DNA of 64,000 nucleotides from Rhodanobacter sp. ANJX3 (GTDB lineage Bacteria; Pseudomonadota; Gammaproteobacteria; Xanthomonadales; Rhodanobacteraceae), in the NCBI RefSeq assembly GCF_014200755.1, contig NZ_JACHCM010000004.1, positions 186,001 to 250,000 of the forward strand, given 5' to 3'. A model generated the notes under the pieces. It worked only from the letters and a program-made list of their open reading frames with translations. It was not told the origin of the DNA and did not search any database. The position numbers and the translations under genes are program-made. The first letter of the stretch is position 1. Each line of letters begins with the position of its first letter. Below, piece by piece: positions 51,731-60,648 of this stretch.

Positions 51731-53008
51731 TCAGTCCGTGCCGGATGTGTCGGTATCGGAAATGATTCTCCCGCCCTGCTCCAGCCACCGCGCCGCGCCG
51801 CGACCGGCTATCAAACCGCTGGCGAAACACGCGGTCAGCAGATAGCCACCGGTCGGCGCTTCCCAATCCAGCATTTCCCCGGCGAAGAACACGCCGGGCT
51901 TGGCACGCAGCATCAGGGCATCGTCGAGCGATTCCAGCTGCACGCCGCCGGCAGTGCTGATCGCCTCCGCCATCGGTCGCGGCCGGCGCAAATGCAGCCG
52001 CAGTGCCTTGAGCTGCGCCGCCAGAGCAACGGGATCGGCCAGCGTGGGCTTGTCGACCCGCTCGAATACCAGCGCGCTCTTGTACGCATCCAGCCCTGCA
52101 CGACGACGCAACCAGTCGCCGATGCTGTGCTTGCCGCGCGGCGCGGCCAGCCGTTCGGCGAGTGCGGCCTGCGTGTAGCCCGGCACCAGGTCCAAGGTCA
52201 ACACGGCTTCGCCGTTTGCGGCGATCTGCTCGCGCAGCTCGGCGCCGATCGCGTAGATCAGACTGCCCTCGATGCCGTATTCGGTCAGCACGAACTCACC
52301 CTGCCGCGCATGCGCGATGCCCTGACGATCGGTCCAGTGCGCGATCACAGGCTTCAAAGGTGCGCCGGCGAAGCGGCCGATCAGGTACTCGCTCCAGGGG
52401 ATTTCAAAGCCGCAGTTGGCGGACTGCAGCTGGGAAACCTCGGCGCCTAGCTGCTGCATGGCATCCACCCACGCGCCGTCGGAGCCGAGCTGCGGCCAGC
52501 TGGCGCCGCCCAGGGCGAATATCACCGCATCGGCTTTCGCCGTGCACTCGCCATGCGGCGTGCCGAAGCGCAGCACGCCATCACGCTGCCAGCCGAGCCA
52601 GCGGTGATGCATGTGGAAACCGACGCCCGATTCGCGCAGCCGATGCAGCCATCCGCGCAGCAGCGGCGCGGCCTTCATATCGGCAGGAAACACGCGGCCG
52701 GAGCTGCCGACAAAGGTCTCCACACCGAGGCCGCTCGCCCACTTTCGCAGGGCCTGCGCGTCGAAGGTCTCGAGCCAGCGGCTGATTGCTGTCTGGCGCG
52801 CGCCGAAACGACTGACGAAGTCGGCCATCGGCTCGGCGTGCGTGAGGTTGAGGCCACCCTTGCCCGCCAGAAGAAATTTTCGGCCGACCGAACCCATCGC
52901 GTCGTATAGATCGACCTCCATGCCGATAGCACGCGCCGCTTCGGCGGCCATCAGCCCCGCAGGGCCACCGCCAATGATCGCAAGTCGGGGAGTGTCGGCT
53001 TCAGTCAT
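51731..53008 (-). CDS. TIGR03862/HI0933-like FAD-dependent flavoprotein
   Basis: 425 residues from MTEADTPRLA. The dinucleotide motif AIIGGGPAGLMAAEAAR starts near residue 10, followed by VGRKFLLAGKGGLNLTHAE, the diagnostic second FAD segment of the HI0933/TIGR03862 family. The C-terminus has VFFAGEMLDWEAPTGGYLLTACFASGLIAG, with the last FAD contact. The biochemical role is unknown. The frame is open upstream to 53137 into a low-complexity part, so the ATG at 53008 is preferred. Confidence 0.9.
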   Translation of the reverse strand: MTEADTPRLAIIGGGPAGLMAAEAARAIGMEVDLYDAMGSVGRKFLLAGKGGLNLTHAEPMADFVSRFGARQTAISRWLETFDAQALRKWASGLGVETFVGSSGRVFPADMKAAPLLRGWLHRLRESGVGFHMHHRWLGWQRDGVLRFGTPHGECTAKADAVIFALGGASWPQLGSDGAWVDAMQQLGAEVSQLQSANCGFEIPWSEYLIGRFAGAPLKPVIAHWTDRQGIAHARQGEFVLTEYGIEGSLIYAIGAELREQIAANGEAVLTLDLVPGYTQAALAERLAAPRGKHSIGDWLRRRAGLDAYKSALVFERVDKPTLADPVALAAQLKALRLHLRRPRPMAEAISTAGGVQLESLDDALMLRAKPGVFFAGEMLDWEAPTGGYLLTACFASGLIAGRGAARWLEQGGRIISDTDTSGTD

Positions 53009-53310
53009 CCATCCATGGTGGCACGTCGGCTCGACCGGCCAAAGCAGCGTCGGCGCGCGAGCGCTACTTCCTAGGCTAGGCCCATATTTTTCGACGGTCC
53101 GATCAAGCCCTTTGGTTCGCACTTCATACCGCGCCATCGAATCCCTAAAAATTAATTATCAGGAATATTTTTAATATCACTCTCTCCATATTATTTAGAA
53201 AATTTATTTATATGATTATTCTATTTTATATGGCCGAGAATGCAGCCTGCCATTCACTAGGCGCCATTCGGGCTCCAGCCTGGTGAGGATTTTATATCGA
53301 TCTAAACGTA
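53009..53310. other. Start of the AT-rich island; no gene seen
   Basis: From about 53138 base composition drops sharply. Between 53161 and 53220 only 10 of 60 bases are G or C, against about two thirds G+C in flanking genes. I see no gene; multiple short A/T runs could bind nucleoid proteins. The stretch ends just before a short hypothetical frame at 53311. Confidence 0.5.
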
Positions 53311-53673
53311 TTAAATTGCGAATCGGCAAGTTATTGCTGGAGGCGGCGCAATAGGTGAGCGCGCCTGCTTGAAATATCCGTCGCCGGCCGCGGCACGGAC
53401 ATCATTTAATTTACTGTTTTTATTCAATAAATTTTCTGAAAATAGCGGATGCCTGGTGTCTCCCTCGTGCGTAACAATCAGCGTTCGAACCGCTCCTTTG
53501 CAGCGAAAACGATTACATCCTATAGCCATTTCAAACGCCCCGGAGATTTTGTGATTGCAATCACTGGATACTTCAAAAAATCCTATTGACGGTACTTGAG
53601 CATTCACCCTAACGTCGAGTAGTTCGCCAATGGGGATTTTGGCAAACGGTCTTGTCACGACGTCATCGTGCAT
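53311..53673 (-). CDS. Small hypothetical protein in the AT-rich island
   Basis: 120 residues, not recognised. It reads protein-like in the middle (IPIGELLDVRVNAQVPSI, FEVSSDCNHKISGAFEMAIG and FRCKGAVRTLIVTHEGD) with three cysteines and no membrane span or signal peptide. Codon use follows the local AT-rich composition, unlike its neighbours, suggesting acquisition from outside. A possible promoter (TTGCGT, 18-bp spacer, TAATAA) lies upstream on the minus strand near 53707-53736. The ribosome site is weak. It could be a non-functional frame. Confidence 0.4.
   Translation of the reverse strand: MHDDVVTRPFAKIPIGELLDVRVNAQVPSIGFFEVSSDCNHKISGAFEMAIGCNRFRCKGAVRTLIVTHEGDTRHPLFSENLLNKNSKLNDVRAAAGDGYFKQARSPIAPPPAITCRFAI
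53550..53565. promoter_or_regulatory. CRP/Clp-like binding site
   Basis: TGTGATTGCAATCACT matches TGTGA-N6-TCACA in nine of ten positions, and its centre GTGATTGCAATCAC is a perfect 14-bp palindrome. It lies about 300 bp upstream of the S53 peptidase start and inside the minus-strand hypothetical frame. In xanthomonads the CRP homologue Clp controls extracellular enzymes, so a role in peptidase control is plausible but inferred. Confidence 0.5.
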
Positions 53674-53696
53674 TTTGGCGTCGCCCTGTCAAAACG

Positions 53697-53725
53697 TTCG
53701 TACTGAATCTTATTAGGGATATATA
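53697..53725 (+). promoter_or_regulatory. Weak promoter candidate for the S53 peptidase
   Basis: TTCGTA, a 17-bp spacer and TATATA at 53720-53725. Transcription would begin near 53732, leaving a leader of about 130 bases before the ATG at 53865. The -35 match is poor. Confidence 0.35.
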
Positions 53726-53864
53726 AAAAGCTTACGCAACGCCGACGAGATCGCAGGGCAATCCAAGAAAGTCACCGGTGCCGCGTCTCTCCGCGGCGCT
53801 CCATTACATGAGGTCTTCGCGCCCCGTGCGGGTTCGTTTTGCCTCAAAAACTTCGGGAGTTCCA

Positions 53865-56300
53865 ATGCAAAGCCATTTCCGTCTCAAACTGCTCGTTGCG
53901 TCCATCGCCCTGGCGGCCACTGCGTCTGTGTATGCCACCCCCGCAAGCAATGTCAGTAGCGCTTTCGTTGCGCTGCCCACGCAGAACGTCAATACATTGC
54001 GTAACGGCGACGTATCCACCGGCCCGCTGGCTTTCTCGCAGCCGCTGCATGTCGTGGTCTCGCTCAAGCTGCGCAACAAGGCAGACCTGGATAGCTTCGT
54101 GGCCAAAGCCGAACAGCCGGGTACACCGGTGGCCCAGCGCACCATGACCCCGGAGCAGTTTGCCGCACAGTATTCGCCGACCCAGGCGCAGGCACAGGCT
54201 GTCGCCGACTACCTGACCAAGGCCGGCTACACAAACGTCACCATCGCGCCGAACCGCCTGCTGGTGGAAGGTGATGCCACCTCCGACACGGTGCGCGCAA
54301 CCTTCAATACCAACTTCGAGAGCGTGCATACCCACGACGGCCGCAACGCCTATCACAACACCAGCCCCGTCATGATTCCCGCCGCCCTGCAGGACACCGT
54401 GCAAGCCGTTCTCGGTCTGGACAACGTGCATCTCTCGCACATATTCGCGGTCAGGGCGCATGCGGATACGGCGCATCCGCTCGCCACGGGAACTGCGGTG
54501 GGCCATAACCCGCTCGACTTCCCGAAAATCTACGGCGCCAGCAGCCTCGCTACGGCGTCGACCGTGACGGTGGGCAACGTCGTGTCGGGTCAGATGAGCG
54601 ACGTGCTGAGCGACATCAAGTCGTTCGAGAGCACCAACGGCCTGCCTTCTTTGGTTCCGTCCATTGAGGGTACCGGCAACACCGGCAGCGTCTCGGCCAG
54701 CGGCGACGGGGAGTGGGATCTGGATACCCAGGACATCCTCGCGATGACCGGCGGCGTGAAGAGCCTGATCCTGTACGACGCAGCCAGCCTTTCCGACGCG
54801 GCGCTCACCACCGACTACAACCTGGCCGTCACCGACAACAAGGCGGTGGTGATCAACGTCTCGCTGGGCGAATGCGAAACCGATGCCAAGTCGGCGGGTA
54901 CCACCACAACGGAAGACACGATCTTCGAACAGGCCGTGGCGCAGGGCCAGACCTTCTCGGTGTCCGCCGGCGATTCCGGCGCCGACGAATGCGGCACGGG
55001 CGGCGTAACGCCGAGCTGGCCCGCCAGCTCGCAATATGTCATATCCGCGGGCGGCACCGAGCTGTATACCTCGGGCACCACCACGTGGGGCAGCGAGACC
55101 GTCTGGAACAACCTCAGCTCCAGTGAAGGTGCAACCGGCGGCAGCCCCAGCACCTTCGAGCCGATTCCCAGCTGGCAGGTCGGCGTGGGTCAGAACGGTA
55201 CGTCCAAATACCGTGGTGTGCCCGATATCGCGTTCGACGCCAGCCCGGTCTCCGGCGCGCTGGTTATCGTGGACGGCCAGGCCAACCAGCAGATTGGCGG
55301 CACCAGCCTGGCCTCGCCGCTGTTCGTCGGCGCATGGGCGCGTATCCAGGCCGCCAACGGTGGCGCACTGGGCTTCGCCGCTCCATTGATCTACAAGGCG
55401 GCCGCGGCCAACTATGCGACCGACTTCCACGACATCACCTCCGGCAACAACAGCGGTGAGACGGCGGCCGTGGGCTGGGATTACACCACCGGCTTCGGCA
55501 GCCTGATCGTCAGCGCACTGGCTGGCAACATCAGCAGCACGGGCGGCGGTGGCGGCACCGGCGGTACCCCGACAGCCAACTTCAGCGACACCACCAGCGG
55601 TCTGACCGCGACGTTCACCGATTCGTCTACCGACTCCGGCGGCACCATCAGCACGCACGCATGGACCTTCGGCGACGGCAGCACCTCGACCGCCACTAGC
55701 CCGAGCCACACCTATGCCGCTGCGGGCACGTACAGCGTGACCGAGACGGTGACGGACAGCGTCAGCGGCAAGACCAGCGCGAAGACGGCATCGGTCACGG
55801 TCAGCAGCAGCGGCGGCGGCACGCCGACGCAGTTGCTCGTCAACACCGGTTTCGAAACTGGAAAGGCGACACCGTGGACGTTGTCCTCTGGCGTGCTCTG
55901 CTCCAGCAGCAGCTGCGGCAGCAGCGAAAGCCCGCACGCCGGGACCTACTTCGCGTGGTTTGACGGCTACGGCGCGTCGCATACCGATACGGCCTCGCAG
56001 TCGGTAGCGATTCCGAGCGGCAAGACCACGGCGACGCTGCAGTATTACCTGCATATCGACTCGACCAAGACCACGGCGGCCGATACATTCACCGTGCAGG
56101 TGCTGAACTCGTCCGGTACGGTGCTGAAAACCCTGTCGACCTTCACCAGCCTCAACACCAACACCGGTTATGCGGTGGAGACGGCCAATCTGTCCGCATA
56201 TATCGGCCAGACGGTCACCATCAAGTTCACCGGCAAGGAGACTTCGTCCTCCGGCAATACCGACTTCACGCTCGATGACGTGACCTTGACGGTGCAGTAA
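53865..56300 (+). CDS. Secreted S53 (sedolisin/xanthomonalisin-like) peptidase with PKD domain
   Basis: 811 residues from the ATG with GGGAG upstream. Signal peptide to about residue 25 (SVYATPAS). A prodomain (about 40-190) with SPTQAQAQAVADYLTKAGYTNV keeps the enzyme inactive. The serine-carboxyl catalytic domain (about 205-555) has Glu283 and Asp287 (GEWDLDTQD), Asp370 (SAGDSGAD) and Ser481 (GGTSLASP). A PKD domain follows (about 565-650, ending TVSSSG), then a C-terminal jelly-roll-like module starting LLVNTGFETG. It should be secreted through type II and active at low pH. Confidence 0.93.
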   Translation: MQSHFRLKLLVASIALAATASVYATPASNVSSAFVALPTQNVNTLRNGDVSTGPLAFSQPLHVVVSLKLRNKADLDSFVAKAEQPGTPVAQRTMTPEQFAAQYSPTQAQAQAVADYLTKAGYTNVTIAPNRLLVEGDATSDTVRATFNTNFESVHTHDGRNAYHNTSPVMIPAALQDTVQAVLGLDNVHLSHIFAVRAHADTAHPLATGTAVGHNPLDFPKIYGASSLATASTVTVGNVVSGQMSDVLSDIKSFESTNGLPSLVPSIEGTGNTGSVSASGDGEWDLDTQDILAMTGGVKSLILYDAASLSDAALTTDYNLAVTDNKAVVINVSLGECETDAKSAGTTTTEDTIFEQAVAQGQTFSVSAGDSGADECGTGGVTPSWPASSQYVISAGGTELYTSGTTTWGSETVWNNLSSSEGATGGSPSTFEPIPSWQVGVGQNGTSKYRGVPDIAFDASPVSGALVIVDGQANQQIGGTSLASPLFVGAWARIQAANGGALGFAAPLIYKAAAANYATDFHDITSGNNSGETAAVGWDYTTGFGSLIVSALAGNISSTGGGGGTGGTPTANFSDTTSGLTATFTDSSTDSGGTISTHAWTFGDGSTSTATSPSHTYAAAGTYSVTETVTDSVSGKTSAKTASVTVSSSGGGTPTQLLVNTGFETGKATPWTLSSGVLCSSSSCGSSESPHAGTYFAWFDGYGASHTDTASQSVAIPSGKTTATLQYYLHIDSTKTTAADTFTVQVLNSSGTVLKTLSTFTSLNTNTGYAVETANLSAYIGQTVTIKFTGKETSSSGNTDFTLDDVTLTVQ

Positions 56301-56353
56301 GCGAAGTAAACCGGACAGTTGCCTTCATTGGCCGCTGTCTCGGCGAACCAACG

Positions 56354-56387
56354 AAAGAGCCCGACCGCAAGGCCGGGCTCTTTTTTG
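56354..56387 (+). terminator. Rho-independent terminator of the S53 peptidase
   Basis: AAAGAGCCCG / CGGGCTCTTT stem with a GC-rich loop, then TTTTTTG on the plus strand, about 55 bp past the peptidase stop. Confidence 0.92.
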
Positions 56388-56423
56388 TTGCGCGACGTGC
56401 AGTGGACAGCGGCAAGCGCCGAG

Positions 56424-58454
56424 TCAGCGATAGTCCTTCACGATTTCCAACAGAGGCGCCAGATGGGCCTCGAAATGCTTCCATCGCGCCACGGACGATC
56501 GATAGATCGGCTTGCGTACCTGGGCGACGCTGGCCGTTCGTACGACCCGCTGGTTCTGATGGAAGGCCAGGCATCGCTCGTCCCAGGGCAGGCCCAGATA
56601 AGCAAGCAGGCGCCGCGCCTGCCCCTCGGTATCCGTAACCATGTCTTCGTAGCGAACATCCAGCACCGTGCCCAGCGGCAGCACCCGCTGCCAGTGCCGC
56701 ATCATCTGGATGTAGCGTACGTAATAGCGGCCTACCGTCTCCAGACGGTAGGCAAAATCCAGATTGTTGCCCGCGAACAGGCGCGAGTAGCACGAGAAGC
56801 ACGAATCCATCGGATCGCGCATGGCGTGGATGATTCGGGCCTGCGGCAGCATCAGATGAATCATGCCGATGTGCAGAAAATTCGCCGGCATCTTGTCGGT
56901 GATGCGCTCGGCCTGCGGCGTATGTCGCCAAACGCGATCGATGTAGATCTCACCCAGGCGACGCAGTTCGTCGGCGGAAAGGTTGACGATGATGTCCGGA
57001 TAGGAGGCCTTGCGCTCACCCAAACTTTTTTCAACCAAATGGACCACGTTGTCCAGATCGGTCAACTCACCGGCACCATACACGCCAGGATACGTGGAAA
57101 GAATCTGTTCGATCAGCGATGTACCCGAACGCGGCATGCCCACGATAAAGATCGGCGCCTTGTCTGCGTGAGTCGGTTTTGCGCGGTTAGCAAAGAACGC
57201 CTCGCTAAAGACCGATTGCAGCCGCTGCACCAACGCCACCTCACGCGCCTCGTCGTGCGGAAACAGCTCATGCTGACAGCGATTTCCCTGCGCATAGGCG
57301 GCAAACGCATCGTCGTACCGGCCGACGTCCTCGCGCATCTTGCCCAGCGCAAACCAGTAGCTGCTCTGCCCCGTTTTCGGCAGCGACGGGACTTGGTGCA
57401 GCTGGCCTTCGAATAAAGCGAGATGAGGATCGTCGATGGCGTAGGTTTTGAGCGGCGAGAGGTTGCAATGCGACTGCACGAAATCCGGCCGAGTCTCGAT
57501 CGCCGCCTCGAAACATTCGCGAGCCTCGTCCAGACGCCCCTGCCGCTTGAGACACAGGCCCAGATTGTTGAGCGCCTTCACATGACGGGGCGCGATCTTC
57601 AACGCACGCCGATAGCTCTGCTCCGCGTCGAGCTGCCTGTTCTGATCGCGCAGAATGTTGCCAAGATTGAAGTGCGTCTCGGCATACCCGTCGTCGAGCA
57701 CCAGCGCCTGGCGATAGCTCGATTCCGCATCGGCCAGACGGCCCTGGGCACCTAAGACGTTGCCCAGATTTATGAGCGCCTCGACGTAGTTCGGATCGAT
57801 CGCCAGCGCGCGTCGATAGCGGGCCTCCGCCTCGGACAGTCGGCCTTCACTGCGATAGACGATGCCTAGGCTATGGTGCGACAGGGCATCGTCCGGACGC
57901 GCCGCTAAAACCTGCTGAAAATGCGCGATGGCATCGACGTGCCTTCCCGCTGCGATCAACACATGACCAAGCCGCGCATGCGCATCGATAAAGCCCGGTC
58001 GAATCGCCAGCGCGTGACGATAGCTGTCGATCGCATCACTCCATTCGCCCTGTGCCTCCAGCGCACTGCCCAGATTGAAATGCGCTTCGAAATAATCCGG
58101 CCGGATGGCTAGGGCGCGACGATAACTGTCGGCGGCTTGAGCTGGGTCGTCCAGTAACATCAACCCGTTGCCAAGGTTGTGATGCGCGCTCGCATCGTGC
58201 GGCAGAAGCGATGCCGCCTGTCGCTCGGCGACCACCGCATCGGCGATTCGGCCCTGCGACTTCAGCGATGTCCCAAGCGCTTTCCATGCAAAGCCATGGG
58301 TGGGGAAACGCGCGATGAGTTGTCGCGCCAGCGACTGCGCTTGCGCATGTTGCTGCTTACCCACCAGTTGGGTAAGTCTCTCGATGTCCTGACGGCTGGG
58401 CGAAACGTCGGCCGCCGGCGGGGAGTCCGAGGAAGGGTGCGCTCGATCAGGCAT
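56424..58454 (-). CDS. TPR-repeat sulfotransferase family protein
   Basis: 676 residues. The N-terminal half (about 25-345) holds nine or ten tetratricopeptide repeats such as AHHNLGNGLMLLDDPAQAADS. The C-terminal half carries the PAPS-binding loop IVGMPRSGTSLIEQIL (about residue 438) and the 3'-phosphate motif HAMRDPMDSCFSCYSRLF (about 543). It is predicted to sulfate a protein or glycan bound by the repeats. The acceptor is unknown, and no sulfate-activation genes are nearby. The plus-strand terminator just upstream of its stop belongs to the S53 gene. Confidence 0.88.
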   Translation of the reverse strand: MPDRAHPSSDSPPAADVSPSRQDIERLTQLVGKQQHAQAQSLARQLIARFPTHGFAWKALGTSLKSQGRIADAVVAERQAASLLPHDASAHHNLGNGLMLLDDPAQAADSYRRALAIRPDYFEAHFNLGSALEAQGEWSDAIDSYRHALAIRPGFIDAHARLGHVLIAAGRHVDAIAHFQQVLAARPDDALSHHSLGIVYRSEGRLSEAEARYRRALAIDPNYVEALINLGNVLGAQGRLADAESSYRQALVLDDGYAETHFNLGNILRDQNRQLDAEQSYRRALKIAPRHVKALNNLGLCLKRQGRLDEARECFEAAIETRPDFVQSHCNLSPLKTYAIDDPHLALFEGQLHQVPSLPKTGQSSYWFALGKMREDVGRYDDAFAAYAQGNRCQHELFPHDEAREVALVQRLQSVFSEAFFANRAKPTHADKAPIFIVGMPRSGTSLIEQILSTYPGVYGAGELTDLDNVVHLVEKSLGERKASYPDIIVNLSADELRRLGEIYIDRVWRHTPQAERITDKMPANFLHIGMIHLMLPQARIIHAMRDPMDSCFSCYSRLFAGNNLDFAYRLETVGRYYVRYIQMMRHWQRVLPLGTVLDVRYEDMVTDTEGQARRLLAYLGLPWDERCLAFHQNQRVVRTASVAQVRKPIYRSSVARWKHFEAHLAPLLEIVKDYR

Positions 58455-58632
58455 GCCTCATTGTCCGGCATGGTTGATCCAAAAAGTAAGTGGCGACGCT
58501 CACCTCATGCGAAGTGTCGAACAGACATGATGCCAGTCTGGCCGTTCATCGAAGTCACGCCCGGCAGCTGGCGACAGCCATTGTCGGTCGGGCCGTTGTA
58601 TCGTATCGATTCATTGAGAGTGGATAGCTGCT

Positions 58633-60048
58633 ATGACTCGTCTACCTATTTTTTCCGTTGCCCTGCTGGCTGCCATCAGCGTCGGCGCGATGGCACAGAG
58701 CGCCTCGACCGTGCCATCCGATCAAGCCAGTCTGCAAGCGCTGGCCAGCGCGCCCAGTGAAACCGAACTTCGGGCCACGATCACCAAGCTGGTCAGTTTC
58801 GGTACACGCCATACCATGTCCGATACCACGTCGAAGACACGCGGCATCGGCGCGGCAAGGCAGTGGGTGAAAGCGCGTTTCGAAGCCATCTCGCGCGATT
58901 GCGGCGGCTGCATCGAGGTAGTGACGCCGTCGCAGACTTTCACCGGCAAGCGCCTGCCCACGCCGACCGAAGTGATGGACATCGTGGCGATCAAGCGCGG
59001 CACGGGCGATCCGAATCGCGTGATCGTGATGACCGGCCATCTCGATTCGCGCGTCACCGATGTGATGAACAGCAAGAGCGATGCGCCCGGCGCCAACGAC
59101 GATGCCTCCGGCGTCGCCGCCTTGATCGAGGCATCGCGCCTGCTGTCGAAACGGGACAATCGGGCCACCCTGGTTTTCGCCGCGCTATCCGGCGAAGAGC
59201 AAGGCCTCTACGGCGGTAAGGTGCTGGCCGATTACGCGGTGGCGCAAGGCTGGCAGGTCGAAACCGATCTCAACAACGACATCGTCGGCAACAGCCGCGG
59301 CCAGAACGGCGCCATCGACAACACCTCTGTGCGCGTGTTCTCCGAAGGCACCAAGAGCAACGAAACCGCGGCGCAGGCCACGGCCCGCAGCTACCACGGC
59401 GGCGAGGTCGACTCGCCCTCGCGCAATATGGCGCGCTACATGGCCAGCCTTGCCGACACCTACCTGCCCGACCTGCGCGTGCATATGATTTATCGCACCG
59501 ACCGCTACGGCCGCGGCGGGGATCAGGTGCCGTTTCTCCAGGCCGGCTTTCCCGCCGTGCGCGTGACGGAATCCCACGAGGACTATACCCACCAGCATCA
59601 GGATCTGCGTACCGGCACCTCGGACGAGGATCGCGGCGTTCGCTACGGCGACACCATCGCCGGTGTGGACTTCCACTATCTCGCTCGCGTCACCGCGCTC
59701 AATACGCTGACGATGGCGTCGCTGAGCCGTGCGCCGGCACCACCGACCGGCGTCACCATCGAAGGCGCGCTGGCCACGGACACGACCGTGAAGTGGAACA
59801 AGGTCGCCGGCGCTGCCGACTATCGCGTGCACTGGCGCGATACCACCGCGGCGCAATGGCAGCATCAGCAAAGTATCGGCGACGTGGGCAGCGCCGTGCT
59901 GAAGGATGTGGTGATCGACGACTGGTTCTTCGGCGTCTCGTCGGTATCGGCCGACGGTTACGAAAGTCCGGTCGTGTTCCCCGGCGACCCGGGCAGCTTC
60001 ACGCGGTCGCCCGCGCCTGCCAGCAGCAGTTCGGCGCCTGGCCATTGA
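58633..60048 (+). CDS. Secreted M28-family aminopeptidase
   Basis: 471 residues. Signal peptide ends near AMAQS (residue 22). Zinc-site residues are His136 (TGHLDSR), the bridging Asp156 (GANDDASG), the base/ligand pair Glu188-Glu189 (SGEEQGL), Asp216 (NNDIVGN) and His320 (EDYTHQH). A fibronectin-III-like module (about 370-455) ends the protein, giving a substrate or surface contact. Predicted to release N-terminal amino acids outside the cytoplasm. GTGGAT is the likely ribosome site. Convergent with the DUF1161 gene. Confidence 0.92.
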   Translation: MTRLPIFSVALLAAISVGAMAQSASTVPSDQASLQALASAPSETELRATITKLVSFGTRHTMSDTTSKTRGIGAARQWVKARFEAISRDCGGCIEVVTPSQTFTGKRLPTPTEVMDIVAIKRGTGDPNRVIVMTGHLDSRVTDVMNSKSDAPGANDDASGVAALIEASRLLSKRDNRATLVFAALSGEEQGLYGGKVLADYAVAQGWQVETDLNNDIVGNSRGQNGAIDNTSVRVFSEGTKSNETAAQATARSYHGGEVDSPSRNMARYMASLADTYLPDLRVHMIYRTDRYGRGGDQVPFLQAGFPAVRVTESHEDYTHQHQDLRTGTSDEDRGVRYGDTIAGVDFHYLARVTALNTLTMASLSRAPAPPTGVTIEGALATDTTVKWNKVAGAADYRVHWRDTTAAQWQHQQSIGDVGSAVLKDVVIDDWFFGVSSVSADGYESPVVFPGDPGSFTRSPAPASSSSAPGH

Positions 60049-60061
60049 GTGGCTCTGGTCA

Positions 60062-60093
60062 ATAAGAAAGGCGCCCCTCGGCGCCTTTCTTAT
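60062..60093. terminator. Bidirectional terminator-like hairpin
   Basis: ATAAGAAAGGCGCC / GGCGCCTTTCTTAT is a perfect 14-bp stem with a 4-base loop, between the convergent M28 and DUF1161 genes. It lacks a long T run but the stem itself contains TTTCTT, so it can act on both strands. Confidence 0.75.
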
Positions 60094-60109
60094 AGCCAAA
60101 GCGAACCGA

Positions 60110-60493
60110 TCAACCGCCGCTGGAAGTAGCGGGTGCGGGCGCGGACGAATCGTCCGTCGCCTTCTTCATATGATGATGCTTTTTCGCCGGGGCCGGGGCG
60201 CTGCTGGCATCCGCTGGGGCCGAGCCGTCGGATGACGCGCTGTCCGACGACGCGCTGTCCGAGCTGCCGCCTTCACCGCGGGTGTAGACGATTTTCTTGT
60301 CGCCTTCGCAGGTGCCAACGACCTTGGCGTCCGCACCGGCGCTGTCGCTGGACACGACATCGAGCTTGTAGTCGCTGACGCCCTTGGCCTTGATCTTCGC
60401 ATCGATGCTCGACTTCACGTCGTCGCAGGACGCGTGAGCCATGACAGGCAGGGCGAGAAACAGCAGGGCCATCAATCCAAAACGCTTGTTCAT
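60110..60493 (-). CDS. Secreted DUF1161 protein with Ser/Asp-rich and His tail
   Basis: 127 residues with a signal peptide (ALPVMAHAS) and the DUF1161 core CDDVKSSIDAKIKAKGV...VVGTCEGDKKIVYTRG, with two conserved cysteines. The remaining 50 residues repeat Ser-Asp and then end KKHHHMKK and Pro/Ala/Ser. AAGGAG gives a strong start. Function is unknown; the His cluster and acidic repeat suggest metal or cation binding, but that is inference. An upstream extension of the frame to 60709 was rejected. Confidence 0.85.
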   Translation of the reverse strand: MNKRFGLMALLFLALPVMAHASCDDVKSSIDAKIKAKGVSDYKLDVVSSDSAGADAKVVGTCEGDKKIVYTRGEGGSSDSASSDSASSDGSAPADASSAPAPAKKHHHMKKATDDSSAPAPATSSGG

Positions 60494-60648
60494 GGGTCTT
60501 CTCCTTGTGGGGTTGAAACTCAGTACAGCAACACAACGATAAATGAAACGCCTGCCACGATGAAATTGGAGTGCAGGCTTTATTATCCCAACCCAAGGTG
60601 ACGGCCGATCATCGGCTTGCGCACGTTGTTTGTCACGTGGCACCCAAA

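Noticed and set aside
53844-56054. 736-residue minus-strand frame opposite the S53 peptidase
   Set aside because: Gly/Arg/Ala-rich shadow; the catalytic motifs are in the plus frame.
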